From Streptomyces sp. NRRL WC-3742 (GTDB taxonomy: Bacteria; Actinomycetota; Actinomycetes; Streptomycetales; Streptomycetaceae), in the NCBI RefSeq assembly GCF_000720635.1, contig NZ_JOCF01000041.1, forward strand, positions 1 to 64,000: a stretch of 64,000 nucleotides of DNA. Direction: 5' to 3'. A program made the translations under genes and the position numbers. Below are positions 35,981 to 45,210 of the stretch, one piece after another (position 1 is the first letter of the stretch; each line of letters opens with the position of its first letter). The notes beneath the pieces were generated by a model, which was given only the letters and a program-made list of their open reading frames with translations, searched no databases and was not told the DNA's origin.

Positions 35981-38900
35981 CTAGGCGCGCGGCTTCTCGC
36001 GCATCTCGTAGGTCTCGATGACGTCCTCGACCTTGATGTCGTTGAACGACCCCAGGGTCACACCGGCCTCGAAGCCCTCGCGGACCTCGGTCGCGTCGTC
36101 CTTGAAGCGGCGCAGACCCTCGATGGTGAGGCTCTCCGCCACGACCTTGCCGTCGCGCAGCAGGCGGGCCTTGGCGTTGCGGCGGAGGATGCCGTCGCGG
36201 ACCAGGACACCGGCGATGTTGCCGAACTTGGAGGAGCGGAAGACCTCGCGGATCTCCGCGGCGCCGAGGCGCACCTCCTCGTACTCCGGCTTGAGCAGGC
36301 CCTTGAGGGCGTTCTCGATCTCCTCGATCGCCTGGTAGATGACCGAGTAGTACCGGACGTCCACGCCTTCCTTGTCGGCCGCGGTGCGCGCACGGCCTTC
36401 GGCGCGCACGTTGAAGCCGATGATGATGGCGTCCGAGCCCATCGCCAGGTCCACGTCGGACTCGGTGATGGCACCCACACCGCGGTGCAGGACCCGGAGC
36501 TCGACCTCCTCGCCCACGTCGAGCTTGACGAGGGCGTCCTCGAGGGCTTCGACGGAACCGGAGACGTCACCCTTGATGATGAGGTTGAGCTGCTCGATGG
36601 AGCCGGCGGCGATGGCCTTGTCCAGGTCCTCCAGGGACACCCGGACCCGACGCTGCGCGAAGGCGGCGTTGCGGTCGCGGGCCGAGCGCTTCTCGGCGAT
36701 CTGGCGGGCGGTGCGGTCCTCGTCGACGACGATGAAGCTGTCGCCGGCGCGGGGCACCGAGGTCAGACCGAGCAGCAGCACCGGGCGGGACGGGCCGGCC
36801 TCGGAGAGGCTGTTGCCGTTCTCGTCCAGCATCGCGCGGACGCGGCCGTAGGCGTCGCCCACGACGATCGAGTCGCCGACGCGGAGAGTACCGCGCTGGA
36901 CGAGGACGGTCGCCATGGCGCCGCGGCCCTTGTCGAGGTGGGCCTCGATCGCAATACCCTGCGCGTCCTGCTCCGGGTTGGCCCGCAGGTCCAGCGAGGC
37001 GTCCGCGGTCAGGACCACGGCCTCCAGCAGCTGGTCGATGTTCAGGCCCTGGCGGGCGGAGATGTCGACGAACATGGTGTCGCCGCCGTACTCCTCGGCC
37101 ACCAGGCCGAACTCGGTCAGCTGACCGCGGACCTTCGTCGGGTCGGCGCCCTCGACGTCGATCTTGTTGACGGCGACCACGATCGGCACACCCGCGGCCT
37201 TGGCGTGGTTGAGCGCCTCGACCGTCTGCGGCATGACACCGTCGTTGGCCGCGACCACCAGGATCGCGATGTCGGTGGACTTGGCACCACGGGCACGCAT
37301 GGCGGAGAACGCCTCGTGACCCGGGGTGTCGAGGAAGGTGATCGGGCGCTCTTCGCCGTTCACCGTCGTCGCCACCTGGTAGGCACCGATGTGCTGGGTG
37401 ATGCCACCGGCCTCGCCGGCCACCACGTTGGACTTGCGGATCGCGTCCAGCAGTCGGGTCTTACCGTGGTCGACGTGACCCATGACGGTGACGACCGGCG
37501 GGCGCGGGGCCAGCTGCTCCTCGTCGCCCTCGTCGGCGCCGAAGTCGATGTCGAACGACTCCAGCAGCTCGCGGTCCTCGTCGTCCCGGCTGACGATCTC
37601 CAGGACGAAGCCCATCTCGCCGGCCAGCAGCTCGAGGGTCGCGTCGGAGACCGACTGGGTCGCGGTGACCATCTCACCGAGGTTGAACATGACGGAGACG
37701 AGCGCGGCCGGGTTGGCGTTGATCTTCTCCGCGAAGTCCGTCAGGGAGGCACCACGCGACAGGCGGACCGTCTGGCCGTTGCCGCGAGGGAGCATCACAC
37801 CGCCGACGGACGGGGCCTGCATGGCCTCGTACTCCTGGCGCTTCGCCCGCTTCGACTTGCGACCGCGAGCCGGGCGACCGCCCGGGCCACGACCGAAGGC
37901 GCCCTGCGTGCCACCACGGGCACCCGGGCCGCCCGGACGGCCGCTGAAGCCGCCGGGACGCGGGCCGAAGCCACCGCCGCCGCCACCCGGGGCACCGCCA
38001 CCGGGACGCGGACCGCCGAAGCCGCCGCCACCGGCCGGACGCGAGCCCGGACCGGCCGGACGACCCTGGAAGCCGGGACGGGCACCGCCGGCACCCGGAC
38101 CACCCGGACGACCGCCGCCGGGGCCACCGGGACCACGGCCACCCGGGCCCGGACGCGGGCCCGGAGCCGGACGCTGCGGCATCATGCCCGGGTTCGGGCG
38201 CGGCATGCCGGACGGAGTCGGGCCGCCGGGCCGCGGGGAGGCCGGACGCGGCATCCCGTCGGGACGCGGACGGTCGCCACCGGGACGCGGGGCACCGGCA
38301 CCCGGACCACCGGCCGGACGCGGACGGTCGCCGCCCGGACGCGGGGCACCGGCACCCGGACCACCGGCCGCACGCGGACGGTCGCCGCCCGGACGCGGGG
38401 CACCGGCACCGGGGGCACCGGCCGGACGCGGACGGTCGCCACCGGGACGCGGGCGGTCGCCGCCCTGCGCACCGGGAGCACCCGGACGGCCACCCGGCGC
38501 GCCGGGACGGCGGTCGCCGGGGCGGGCCATGCCGGTCGCGCTGCCCGAGGTGAACGGGTTGTTGCCCGGACGCGGGCCGGCCGGACGCGGGCCCGGACGG
38601 GCGCCGCTGCCGGACTGGGCCGCCGGACGCGGGGCCTGGGCGGCCGGACGCTCGGCGTCACCGGCCGGAGCCGGCGAGGAGAACTCGGCCGCAGGCGCGG
38701 CCGGGGCCGCCGGGGCGGCGGGACGCGCGGCCGGGCGCGGGCCCGGGGTCGGCGCGCCGGCCTTCGGGGCGGCGGAGGGTGCGGCCGGGGCGGCGGGCGC
38801 CGCGGCAGCGGGGGTCGGACGGGGACCGGGGGCCGCGGCAGGGCGCGGACCCGGGGTCGGAGCCGGCTTCGGGGAACCCGAAGCGGCGGGGGAGGGCGCC

Positions 38901-39106
38901 GCGGTCTTCCGCGGGCCCGGCTTGGCAGCGGAACCACCACCGGTGGGCGCCACACCAAGCGCGTCAGTCAACTTGCGCACGACCGGCGCCTCGATCGTCG
39001 AGGACGCCGAACGGACGAACTCACCCAGCTCGGTGAGCTTGGCCATGACGGCCTTGCTCTCCAAACCAAGCTCCTTGGCGAGTTCGTAAACCCGGACCTT
39101 AGCCAC
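35981..39106 (-). CDS. infB: Translation initiation factor IF-2
   Basis: IF-2 is the GTPase that delivers initiator tRNA to the 30S subunit. The 1041-residue product has an N-terminal IF2N domain (about 1-52). A very long Gly/Pro/Arg/Ala-rich region (about 55-420) is typical of actinobacteria and contains a 54-bp tandem repeat. A second IF2N-like segment comes next, then the G domain with GHVDHGKT (about 541-548), DTPGHEAF and NKID. Domains II and IV end the chain. The GTG start has AGGAG 6 nt upstream. It follows ylxR after a 226-nt gap holding an 11-bp tandem repeat and ends at a strong terminator. Confidence 0.97.
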   Translation of the reverse strand: MAKVRVYELAKELGLESKAVMAKLTELGEFVRSASSTIEAPVVRKLTDALGVAPTGGGSAAKPGPRKTAAPSPAASGSPKPAPTPGPRPAAAPGPRPTPAAAAPAAPAAPSAAPKAGAPTPGPRPAARPAAPAAPAAPAAEFSSPAPAGDAERPAAQAPRPAAQSGSGARPGPRPAGPRPGNNPFTSGSATGMARPGDRRPGAPGGRPGAPGAQGGDRPRPGGDRPRPAGAPGAGAPRPGGDRPRAAGGPGAGAPRPGGDRPRPAGGPGAGAPRPGGDRPRPDGMPRPASPRPGGPTPSGMPRPNPGMMPQRPAPGPRPGPGGRGPGGPGGGRPGGPGAGGARPGFQGRPAGPGSRPAGGGGFGGPRPGGGAPGGGGGGFGPRPGGFSGRPGGPGARGGTQGAFGRGPGGRPARGRKSKRAKRQEYEAMQAPSVGGVMLPRGNGQTVRLSRGASLTDFAEKINANPAALVSVMFNLGEMVTATQSVSDATLELLAGEMGFVLEIVSRDDEDRELLESFDIDFGADEGDEEQLAPRPPVVTVMGHVDHGKTRLLDAIRKSNVVAGEAGGITQHIGAYQVATTVNGEERPITFLDTPGHEAFSAMRARGAKSTDIAILVVAANDGVMPQTVEALNHAKAAGVPIVVAVNKIDVEGADPTKVRGQLTEFGLVAEEYGGDTMFVDISARQGLNIDQLLEAVVLTADASLDLRANPEQDAQGIAIEAHLDKGRGAMATVLVQRGTLRVGDSIVVGDAYGRVRAMLDENGNSLSEAGPSRPVLLLGLTSVPRAGDSFIVVDEDRTARQIAEKRSARDRNAAFAQRRVRVSLEDLDKAIAAGSIEQLNLIIKGDVSGSVEALEDALVKLDVGEEVELRVLHRGVGAITESDVDLAMGSDAIIIGFNVRAEGRARTAADKEGVDVRYYSVIYQAIEEIENALKGLLKPEYEEVRLGAAEIREVFRSSKFGNIAGVLVRDGILRRNAKARLLRDGKVVAESLTIEGLRRFKDDATEVREGFEAGVTLGSFNDIKVEDVIETYEMREKPRA
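38262..38461 (-). repeat. 54-bp tandem repeat inside infB
   Basis: Units of 54 bp at 38262-38315, 38316-38369 and 38370-38423 plus a partial copy to 38461, encoding an 18-residue Gly/Pro/Arg repeat ([17 protein letters not shown]). Copies differ by a few bases. Length variation between strains by slippage or unequal crossover would be expected. Confidence 0.8.
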
Positions 39107-39170
39107 TTCACTCCTGTCTATGAGTCCGGGGGTCTCGTCCGCCGGACTGTCGCTACTTCATGGGCGTACC

Positions 39171-39214
39171 CATCGCGTACTCATCGCGTACTCATCGAGT
39201 GCTCATCGCAATCT
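39171..39214 (-). repeat. Four 11-bp tandem repeats upstream of infB
   Basis: CATCGCGTACT (39171-39181 and again 39182-39192), CATCGAGTGCT (39193-39203) and CATCGCAATCT (39204-39214). The exact 11-bp period is about one helical turn. They lie in the ylxR-infB spacer, about 65-110 nt upstream of the infB start. Each unit gives an ATGAG or GATGAG on the mRNA strand. Confidence 0.75.
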
Positions 39215-39332
39215 CGACCTACTTCCACATCGCGAGGTACCTGGCTGGTGGCACGGCGTGCGGCTGCCCGCCGTGCTTGTTGCGGTGGTTCTCCCGCCGC
39301 TTCGAGTGGCGGCGGTGCTGTGGCGTGGCCCC

Positions 39333-39641
39333 TCAGGACTCCTGGGAATCCGAGGCGCCGTCCGCCCGCTCCTCGATGAACCCGCGCAGTCGCGCCGTGT
39401 CGAGCGTGCCCTGGAGCCGGAAGGCCCGGGGGAACGCCCGGCGACGGACCGCGAGGTCGAGGCAGGCCGGATCGGGGTGCAGATGCGCGCCCCGGCCCGG
39501 AAGTGCGCCACGGGGATCGGGGACGCACTCGCCCTCGACCGCCATGACACGCAACAGCTGGTGCTTGGCCGCTCGCTTGCGGCAGCCCACGCAGGTGCGT
39601 TCCGGGCGTGCTCGGACATGCGTCCGGCCAGACGAAGGCAA
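39333..39641 (-). CDS. YlxR family (DUF448) nucleic-acid-binding protein
   Basis: The 102-residue product carries the YlxR signature RTCVGCRKRAAKHQLLRV (about residues 15-32) and the later PGRGAHLHPDPACLDLA segment. YlxR is a small probable RNA-binding protein between nusA and infB in many Gram-positives and has been linked to transcription or ribonuclease P in some. The TTG start is chosen because GGAGGGG lies 5 nt upstream. The ATG at 39683 would add 14 residues without similarity. It belongs to the rimP-nusA-ylxR-infB cluster. Confidence 0.88.
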   Translation of the reverse strand: MPSSGRTHVRARPERTCVGCRKRAAKHQLLRVMAVEGECVPDPRGALPGRGAHLHPDPACLDLAVRRRAFPRAFRLQGTLDTARLRGFIEERADGASDSQES

Positions 39642-39738
39642 GTCTACCCCTCCGAAGGGACATGGCGCCGCCCCGCCGATCACGGTGGACCTGCAGGACG
39701 GCTACGACGACACGGACTGCTCGCCGACTGCGCGCCGA

Positions 39739-40737
39739 CTACTCGCCGTCGGATTCCGGCTGGCCCTCGGTGTCCGGGCGGATGTCGATGCGCCATCCGG
39801 TGAGGCGGGCGGCCAGGCGGGCGTTCTGCCCCTCCTTTCCGATCGCCAGCGAGAGCTGGTAGTCCGGCACGATCACCCGGGCCGAGCGCTGGGCCAGGTC
39901 GACGATCTCCACGCTGCTCACCCGCGCGGGGGACAGCGCGGAGGCGACCATCTCGCGGGGGTCCTCGGACCAGTCGACGATGTCGATCTTCTCACCGTGC
40001 AGCTCGCCCATCACGGCGCGCACCCGGGAGCCCATCGGGCCGATGCAGGCGCCCTTGGCGTTCAGACCGGCCCGGCGCGACCAGACCGCGATCTTGGTCC
40101 GGTGACCGGCCTCACGGGCGATCGCGGCGATCTCGACGCTGCCGTCGGCGATCTCCGGGACCTCCAGCGCGAAGAGCTTCTTCACCAGGCTCGGGTGGGT
40201 GCGCGACAGCGTCACCGACGGGCCGCGCACGCCGCGGCGCACCGCGACGACGTAGCACTTCAGACGGGTGCCGTGCCGGTAGTCCTCGCCCGGCACCTGC
40301 TCCTGCGGCGGGAGGATGGCCTCCAGCTTGCCGATGTCGACGAGCACGTTCTTCGGGTCGTTGCCCTGCTGGACGACACCGGTGACGATGTCGCCCTCCT
40401 TGCCCGCGTACTCGCCGAAGGTCTGGTCGTCGGCGGCGTCGCGCAGGCGCTGCATCATCACCTGGATGCCGATGCTGGACGCGATCCGGCCGAAGCCGCT
40501 CGGGGTGTCGTCGAACTCCTTCGGCTCGACGCCCTCGTCCAGCTCCGCCGGGTCCTCCGTCGCCCACACGGTGACGTGGCCGCTCTGGCGGTCCAGGTGC
40601 ACCCGGGCGCGGCGGCGCGAGCCCTCGGTGCGGTGGTACGCGGTGAGGAGGGCCGACTCGATGGACTCGACCAGCAGGTCGAAGGGGATGTTCTTCTCGT
40701 TGACCAGCGTGCGCAGGGCACTCATGTCGATGTCCAC
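39739..40737 (-). CDS. nusA: Transcription termination/antitermination protein NusA
   Basis: NusA binds RNA polymerase and nascent RNA, influencing pausing, termination and rRNA antitermination. The 332-residue product has the N-terminal polymerase-binding domain (about 1-105). An S1 domain ([31 protein letters not shown]) and two KH domains ([13 protein letters not shown] and [16 protein letters not shown]) follow. It lacks the C-terminal acidic repeats of enterobacterial NusA, as normal for actinobacteria. The GTG start has GAGGAGG 8 nt upstream. It is 66 nt downstream of rimP. Confidence 0.97.
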   Translation of the reverse strand: MDIDMSALRTLVNEKNIPFDLLVESIESALLTAYHRTEGSRRRARVHLDRQSGHVTVWATEDPAELDEGVEPKEFDDTPSGFGRIASSIGIQVMMQRLRDAADDQTFGEYAGKEGDIVTGVVQQGNDPKNVLVDIGKLEAILPPQEQVPGEDYRHGTRLKCYVVAVRRGVRGPSVTLSRTHPSLVKKLFALEVPEIADGSVEIAAIAREAGHRTKIAVWSRRAGLNAKGACIGPMGSRVRAVMGELHGEKIDIVDWSEDPREMVASALSPARVSSVEIVDLAQRSARVIVPDYQLSLAIGKEGQNARLAARLTGWRIDIRPDTEGQPESDGE

Positions 40738-40803
40738 GGCTACGCCTCCTCGTCTTTCGTCACGTTCGTCATGCCGGTCCGGGGTCCGCTCCCCGGGGTG
40801 AGG

Positions 40804-41355
40804 TCACTGCTCACCGTCGTCCACCCCGTCGAGCCCGTCCTCGTCGAGGGCGTCGGCCTCGTCGAGCCCGTCGTCGTCCTTGCGGTTGAACTCGACCTGC
40901 ACGCGCGCCCGGGCGACCTCGGTGTACTCCAGGCGGCGCTCCTTGGGACGGCCGCGGCCCTTCACCGGCTGCACCTCGACCAGCACGCCGTCCTCGTCGG
41001 CCGCCAGTACGCGGGCGACCAGCTCGGCGCCGTCCACCAGGTGGACCTTCGCCAGCCGGCCCTCGGCCCGCTGCCAGTGGCGCGGCAGCACCAGCGGGCG
41101 CTCAGCACCCGGGGAACCGACCTCCAGCAGGTAGGGCTCGTCGCCCAGCACGTCCGACGCGTCCAGGGCGTCACCGGCGATCCGGCTGAACTCGGCGACG
41201 GCGTCCATGTCCACACCCTCATCGGTGTCGACGTCGATCTGCACCTGCCGGCGGTTGCCCGTCTTGGTGACCCTGACGTCCTCGAGGTCCAGCCCGGCCT
41301 GCGCGGCCAGGGGCTCCAACAACTCTCGCAGCCGATCGGTGTGGGTGGTGCTCAT
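40804..41355 (-). CDS. rimP: Ribosome maturation factor RimP
   Basis: RimP helps 30S maturation. The 183-residue product shows the RimP domains, with LRELLEPLAAQAGLDLEDVRV at the N-terminus, VDTDEGVDMDAVAEFSRIAGDALD and LEVGSPGAERPL. An acidic tail (DEADALDEDGLDGVDDGEQ) ends it. The ATG giving MSTTHTDRLREL has GAGGAG 10 nt upstream and is preferred over the open frame to 41433. It is the first gene of the rimP-nusA-ylxR-infB cluster and is divergent from the lipoprotein gene at 41615. Confidence 0.94.
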   Translation of the reverse strand: MSTTHTDRLRELLEPLAAQAGLDLEDVRVTKTGNRRQVQIDVDTDEGVDMDAVAEFSRIAGDALDASDVLGDEPYLLEVGSPGAERPLVLPRHWQRAEGRLAKVHLVDGAELVARVLAADEDGVLVEVQPVKGRGRPKERRLEYTEVARARVQVEFNRKDDDGLDEADALDEDGLDGVDDGEQ

Positions 41356-41614
41356 CCGGGTGGACTCCTCGGCCGCGTCTGCTGTTGTCAGAAGGTCGCT
41401 CCGTACCCCACGGGTCACGGCAGCTCGGCCCAAAGCCTAGCCGGTGCAACCCCCAACCACCGATTCCGCACCATCCCGGGCCCCGGACACGCCAGACACT
41501 GCGAGCAACCTCACACCTCCCTCCACCCGCCACCCGAACGTGTGGGTTCTGTAATCATTCACGCCAACGGGGCCGGGGAGGCCGTCCTCGCGTACCCACC
41601 CCGGAGTGACCCCG

Positions 41615-42634
41615 ATGCAGCCACCCAGCCGACGGACCCTGCTCGCCCTCGGCCTGCTCACCAGCCTCACCGCCCTGACGGCCTGCACCGGAACCGACGA
41701 CCCCTCCTCCCCCGCCGCCACCCCCGACCCGGACGCGCCCGTACGCCGACGCGCCGTCGCCGCCACCGACGCCGTCCTCGCCGCGTACGACACCGCCCTC
41801 GCCGCGCCCGGCCAGCAGGCGGCGCTGCTGCAGCAACTGCGCGCCGAAACGATCCGGCACCGGGCCGCCCTCGCCGAGGGGCTCCCGGCCGCCGCGAGCC
41901 CGACGGCCACCACGGCCTCCGCCTCCCCGACGGCCGCGCCCCCGGGAACGCCCGCCGGAACGCCCGCCGCCGAGGAGCGCCGGGCGGCCCAGGCCCACCT
42001 CGCCGACCTGGCCGCCGCCACCGGGCCCCTCGCCCGGCTGCTCGCCTCCGTCGCCGCCTCCCGGCTGCTGCACGCCGCCGCCCTCGGCGACACCGCCCCC
42101 GCCGCCTCGACGCCGGTCGCGACGCCCGCACCGAGCACCACCCCCGCCGCTCCCGCGGGCACCGCCGGCCTGGCCGCCCTCCAGAGCGCCCTCGGCGCCG
42201 AGCACGCCGCCGTCTACGGCTACGGCATCGTCGGCGCCCGCCTCCCCGAGGACCAGCAGCGCGCCGACGCCCGTACCGCCCTGGCCGCCCACGAGGCCCG
42301 CCGCGACTCCTGGCAGCGCCTGCTCACCACCCTCGGCTCCGCCCCCACCCCCGCCGCCGGCGGCTACCGCCTGCCCTTCCCCGTCCAGGACGCCGCCACC
42401 GCCGCCCAACTGGCCGCCCACCTCGAGACCGGTCTCACCGGCGTCTACGCCGACCTCGTCGGCGCCCTGCCCGCCGCGCACCGCCCCGCCGCGGCCGCCG
42501 CCCTCCACGAGGCGGCCGTCCGCGCCCGCCGCTGGGGCGCCCCCGCCACACCCTTCCCCGGCATCCCCGACGCCGCCCCGACCACCTCGCCCGCCTCACC
42601 GGCCGCGTCCTCCGCCGCCGCCGCGACCCCGTAG
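41615..42634 (+). CDS. Lipoprotein with ferritin-like (DUF4439) domain
   Basis: The 339-residue precursor has a lipoprotein signal peptide with lipobox LTAC (cysteine about residue 24). A Pro/Ala/Thr-rich linker is followed by a C-terminal four-helix ferritin-like domain (about 185-315, LQSALGAEHAAVYGYGIVGARL to the ALHEAAVRARRW helix). The E-A-x-x-Y pattern is the DUF4439 signature. It would be anchored outside the membrane; metal binding is not established. The ATG at 41615 has GGAG 8 nt upstream; a GTG 9 nt earlier is possible. The next gene starts 8 nt after its stop, so they are co-transcribed. Confidence 0.85.
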   Translation: MQPPSRRTLLALGLLTSLTALTACTGTDDPSSPAATPDPDAPVRRRAVAATDAVLAAYDTALAAPGQQAALLQQLRAETIRHRAALAEGLPAAASPTATTASASPTAAPPGTPAGTPAAEERRAAQAHLADLAAATGPLARLLASVAASRLLHAAALGDTAPAASTPVATPAPSTTPAAPAGTAGLAALQSALGAEHAAVYGYGIVGARLPEDQQRADARTALAAHEARRDSWQRLLTTLGSAPTPAAGGYRLPFPVQDAATAAQLAAHLETGLTGVYADLVGALPAAHRPAAAAALHEAAVRARRWGAPATPFPGIPDAAPTTSPASPAASSAAAATP

Positions 42635-42642
42635 CGACGACA

Positions 42643-43578
42643 ATGGACGACATGTCGGGAGCAACGCCACACCCCACCGTCCCCAGTCGGCTGACCCGCA
42701 CCGTCACCGCGACCCACGGCGACGAGGGCCGCCGCTGGCTGGACGCCCTCCCCGGCCTGGTCGCCGACCACCTCGACCGCTGGAACCTCACCGCCGAACG
42801 CACCCTCGACCCCGGCGGCAGCCTCAGCCTGATCACGTACGTCCACCGCGACGACCTCTCCCCCGCCGTCCTCAAGACGGGCCTGCCCACCCCCGAGACC
42901 GTCCACGAGCACCAGGCCCTCGCCCTCTGGGCGGGCCGGGGGGCCGTCCTGCTCCTGGACGCCGACCCGGCCCAGGGCGTCCTGCTGCTGGAACGCCTCC
43001 ACGGCGAGATCCCGCTGCGCTCGCTCGCCGAGCCCAAGGCGATGCTGGAGGCCACCAGCCTGCTCCACCGGCTCTGGGCGCCGCTGCCCGAACAGCACCC
43101 CTTCCCATCCGTGGCCGACCGGCTCGCGGACACCGCCGCCCGGCTCGCCGCCCACAGCGCGCACCCCGTCGTGGCGGCCGCCGAACCCCTGACCGCCGAA
43201 GCCCTGGAGACCGCCGGCGCGCTCGCCGCCGAGGCGCCCGAAACCCTGCTCCTGCACGGGGACTTCCACCACGGCAACGTCCTCGCCGCCGACCGCGCCC
43301 CCTGGCTGGCCATCGACCCGCGCCCCGTCGCCGGCGAACGCGCCTACGACCTGGCCCGCCTCGTCCTCGACCGCGCCGACACCCTGATCGGCTCCCCCGG
43401 CGCACCCGGCGCCGTCCGCCGCCGCCTCGCCCAGCTCTCCGAGGCCCTCGAGGTCGACCGCGACCGCCTGCGCGGCTGGACCCTGCTGCGCGCCGTCGAC
43501 CTCGCCCTGCGCCACCTGGCCGCCGACCGCGAGCAGGACGCACAGCTGTACCTGGAGTTCGCGGGCGCGCTGCCCTAG
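42643..43578 (+). CDS. APH-fold aminoglycoside phosphotransferase family protein
   Basis: The 311-residue product has the kinase-like APH fold. The Brenner motif LLLHGDFHHGNVL (about 203-215) contains the catalytic Asp, and WLAIDPRPVAGERAYDLARL supplies the metal-binding DxD-type Asp. The N-lobe has VLKTGLPTPETVHEHQAL. The group includes streptomycin 6-phosphotransferase-like enzymes and many small-molecule kinases of unknown substrate, so resistance should not be assumed. The ATG at 42643 lies 8 nt after the lipoprotein stop; the ATG at 42652 is also possible. It converges on a GNAT gene with only a 7-nt gap. Confidence 0.83.
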   Translation: MDDMSGATPHPTVPSRLTRTVTATHGDEGRRWLDALPGLVADHLDRWNLTAERTLDPGGSLSLITYVHRDDLSPAVLKTGLPTPETVHEHQALALWAGRGAVLLLDADPAQGVLLLERLHGEIPLRSLAEPKAMLEATSLLHRLWAPLPEQHPFPSVADRLADTAARLAAHSAHPVVAAAEPLTAEALETAGALAAEAPETLLLHGDFHHGNVLAADRAPWLAIDPRPVAGERAYDLARLVLDRADTLIGSPGAPGAVRRRLAQLSEALEVDRDRLRGWTLLRAVDLALRHLAADREQDAQLYLEFAGALP

Positions 43579-43585
43579 CCGCTGC

Positions 43586-44131
43586 TCAGTGCGGCTCGCG
43601 CAGGGGCAGCCGGGCGCCCATCACCGCGTACAGCCGGTCCGTCGCCGGGAAGCGCACCGCCCGGGCCAAGTCCTGGTAGCCCAGCGCCCGGTAGAGCCTG
43701 CGGGCCGGGGTCTCGGCGTCGATCGCGGAGAGGATGCTGCGGTCCAGCCCCGAGGAGTCGCACAGCAGCCGGATCAGCCGCGAGCCGATCCCCTGCCCCT
43801 GGAACTCCGGCAGCACGTGCAGTTCGGTGATCGCGAACACCCCGTCCAGCCAGTCCCCGTGGCCCTGCTCGTCGAGGTACGGCTCGATCACCGTGCTCCA
43901 CCAGTGCTCGCGCCGGTTCGGCATCCCGTACCCGAAGCCGACCAGCCGGCCCTCGCTCATCGCCCCGAAGGCGATCACCCCGGCCTGGCGGGCGTGGCGC
44001 CCCACGATGTGCAGCCGGACGGCCACCTCCTCCGGTGTGAGCCCGAACGCCACCGCCTGTACGTCGAGCGCCTGCGGCGCCCAGGCCGCAAGGTCGATGG
44101 CCCCGATCGTCACCCCGGTCAGCTGATCCAT
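43586..44131 (-). CDS. GNAT family N-acetyltransferase
   Basis: The 181-residue product has the acetyl-CoA-binding GNAT motif A in ITELHVLPEFQGQGIGSRLIRLL (about 100-122, QGQGIG). Motif B follows (AETPARRLYRALGYQDL). The N-terminal part is less conserved and would set substrate choice. The substrate is unknown. It lies 64 nt downstream of a second GNAT gene on the same strand and is convergent with the APH-like gene. Confidence 0.85.
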   Translation of the reverse strand: MDQLTGVTIGAIDLAAWAPQALDVQAVAFGLTPEEVAVRLHIVGRHARQAGVIAFGAMSEGRLVGFGYGMPNRREHWWSTVIEPYLDEQGHGDWLDGVFAITELHVLPEFQGQGIGSRLIRLLCDSSGLDRSILSAIDAETPARRLYRALGYQDLARAVRFPATDRLYAVMGARLPLREPH

Positions 44132-44195
44132 GCCCCGGACGTTACTACCAGCCGCCCGCCCCCGCTGGAGAAGGTGACCACGAGATCACCGGCGG

Positions 44196-45089
44196 TCAGA
44201 AGAGCACACTCATGAAGGCTCCGACCTCGCGGAAGCCCACCCGCCGATAGGCCGCCCGCGCCCGGAGGTTGAAGTCGTTGACGTACAGCGAGACCACCGG
44301 TGCCACCTCGCGCAGCGCGACGTCCAGCACCGCCGCCATCCCCGTCTCGGAGAGGCCCCGTCCCCGGTGCTCGGGGGCGACCCAGACGCCCTGGATCTGG
44401 CAGGCGCCCGCCGTCACGGCCCCGATCTCGGCCTTGAACACCACCTGGCCGTCCTCCCCGAAGCGGGCGAACGACCGCCCGGTGGTGACGAGTTCGGCCA
44501 CCCGCGCCTGGTAGAGGAGCCCGCCGTCCCCGGCCAGCGGGGACACCCCCACCTCCTCGGTGAACATCGCCACGCAGGCCGGCATCATCGCGTCGACCTC
44601 GTCGCGGCGCACCCGGCGCACCAGCGGGTCGGGGGCGATCTCCGGCGAGGGCACGGAGGTGGCCAACAGCGGCTGGTGGCCCCGGACTTCACGCGCCGGG
44701 CCCCAACTGCGCTCCATCAGCGCCCAGAACGAGGCCGTCGCCTCCGCCGGGCCCACGATCGAGGAGCAGCGTCGCCCCTGCCGCCGGGCGCGCTCGGCGA
44801 AGGCCGTCACGGCCGCCGTCCCGGCGTTGACGAGGACGAGGTTCGCCCCGGCGTAGCAGAGCGCGTCGAGCACGCCGTCGCCGTCGTACCAGCCCCACAT
44901 CTCGCCGCCGAGGCGCCACGGGTCCAGCCCCACCGCCTCGACCCTGGTCGCGACGAACGCGTTGGCGACCGGGTCGCGGTGAAGGATCTCCAGGGCGTCC
45001 GCGAGATCGGCGGGCTCCAGCACGCGGGTGGTGGCCAGGGCCCGGGCGGCCTGGAACGCGCCGGGGAGCATCACACCTCGATCGAGCAT
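44196..45089 (-). CDS. DUF4081 domain GNAT acetyltransferase
   Basis: The 297-residue product has two parts. The N-terminal DUF4081 region (DPVANAFVATRVEAVGLDPWRLGGEMWGW and RCSSIVGPAEATASFWALM) is followed by a C-terminal GNAT domain (about 160-297). In the latter GVWVAPEHRGRGLSETGM binds acetyl-CoA, and LYVNDFNLRARAAYRRVGF is motif B. This gene is regularly found next to ispG in Streptomyces; its substrate is unknown to me. ATG at 45089 is used; the ATG at 45071 with GAGG 5 nt upstream is an alternative. A terminator separates it from ispG. Confidence 0.85.
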   Translation of the reverse strand: MLDRGVMLPGAFQAARALATTRVLEPADLADALEILHRDPVANAFVATRVEAVGLDPWRLGGEMWGWYDGDGVLDALCYAGANLVLVNAGTAAVTAFAERARRQGRRCSSIVGPAEATASFWALMERSWGPAREVRGHQPLLATSVPSPEIAPDPLVRRVRRDEVDAMMPACVAMFTEEVGVSPLAGDGGLLYQARVAELVTTGRSFARFGEDGQVVFKAEIGAVTAGACQIQGVWVAPEHRGRGLSETGMAAVLDVALREVAPVVSLYVNDFNLRARAAYRRVGFREVGAFMSVLF

Positions 45090-45154
45090 CGAGACAGCAC
45101 CTCACTGAGACGACTTCGCCGCACCCTACTCCGTGGCCCCACCCGGCTACGGCC

Positions 45155-45185
45155 GCGGGGCCGTCCGCGAACGGAACGGCCCCGC
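45155..45185 (-). terminator. ispG terminator
   Basis: Inverted repeat GCGGGGCCGT (45155-45164) and ACGGCCCCGC (45176-45185) with an inner CCG/CGG pair in the loop, 26 nt after the ispG stop. Confidence 0.75.
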
Positions 45186-45210
45186 CTCCGGAATTCCGAC
45201 GAGCGGGCTC

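Noticed and set aside
36485..39379. A 964-codon plus-strand open frame opposite infB, with Thr/Arg/Gly repeats
   Set aside because: The repeats are the reverse reading of the IF-2 low-complexity region; there is no initiation context and no family.
39160..43578. A 1472-codon plus-strand open frame across ylxR, nusA and rimP into the APH-like gene
   Set aside because: Only its last 311 codons are a real gene. The rest is antisense to well-recognised genes and stays open because of third-position G+C bias.
42643..43578. Antibiotic resistance gene
   Set aside because: The APH fold is shared by many kinases with unrelated substrates; no biosynthetic cluster or specific resistance signature is present.
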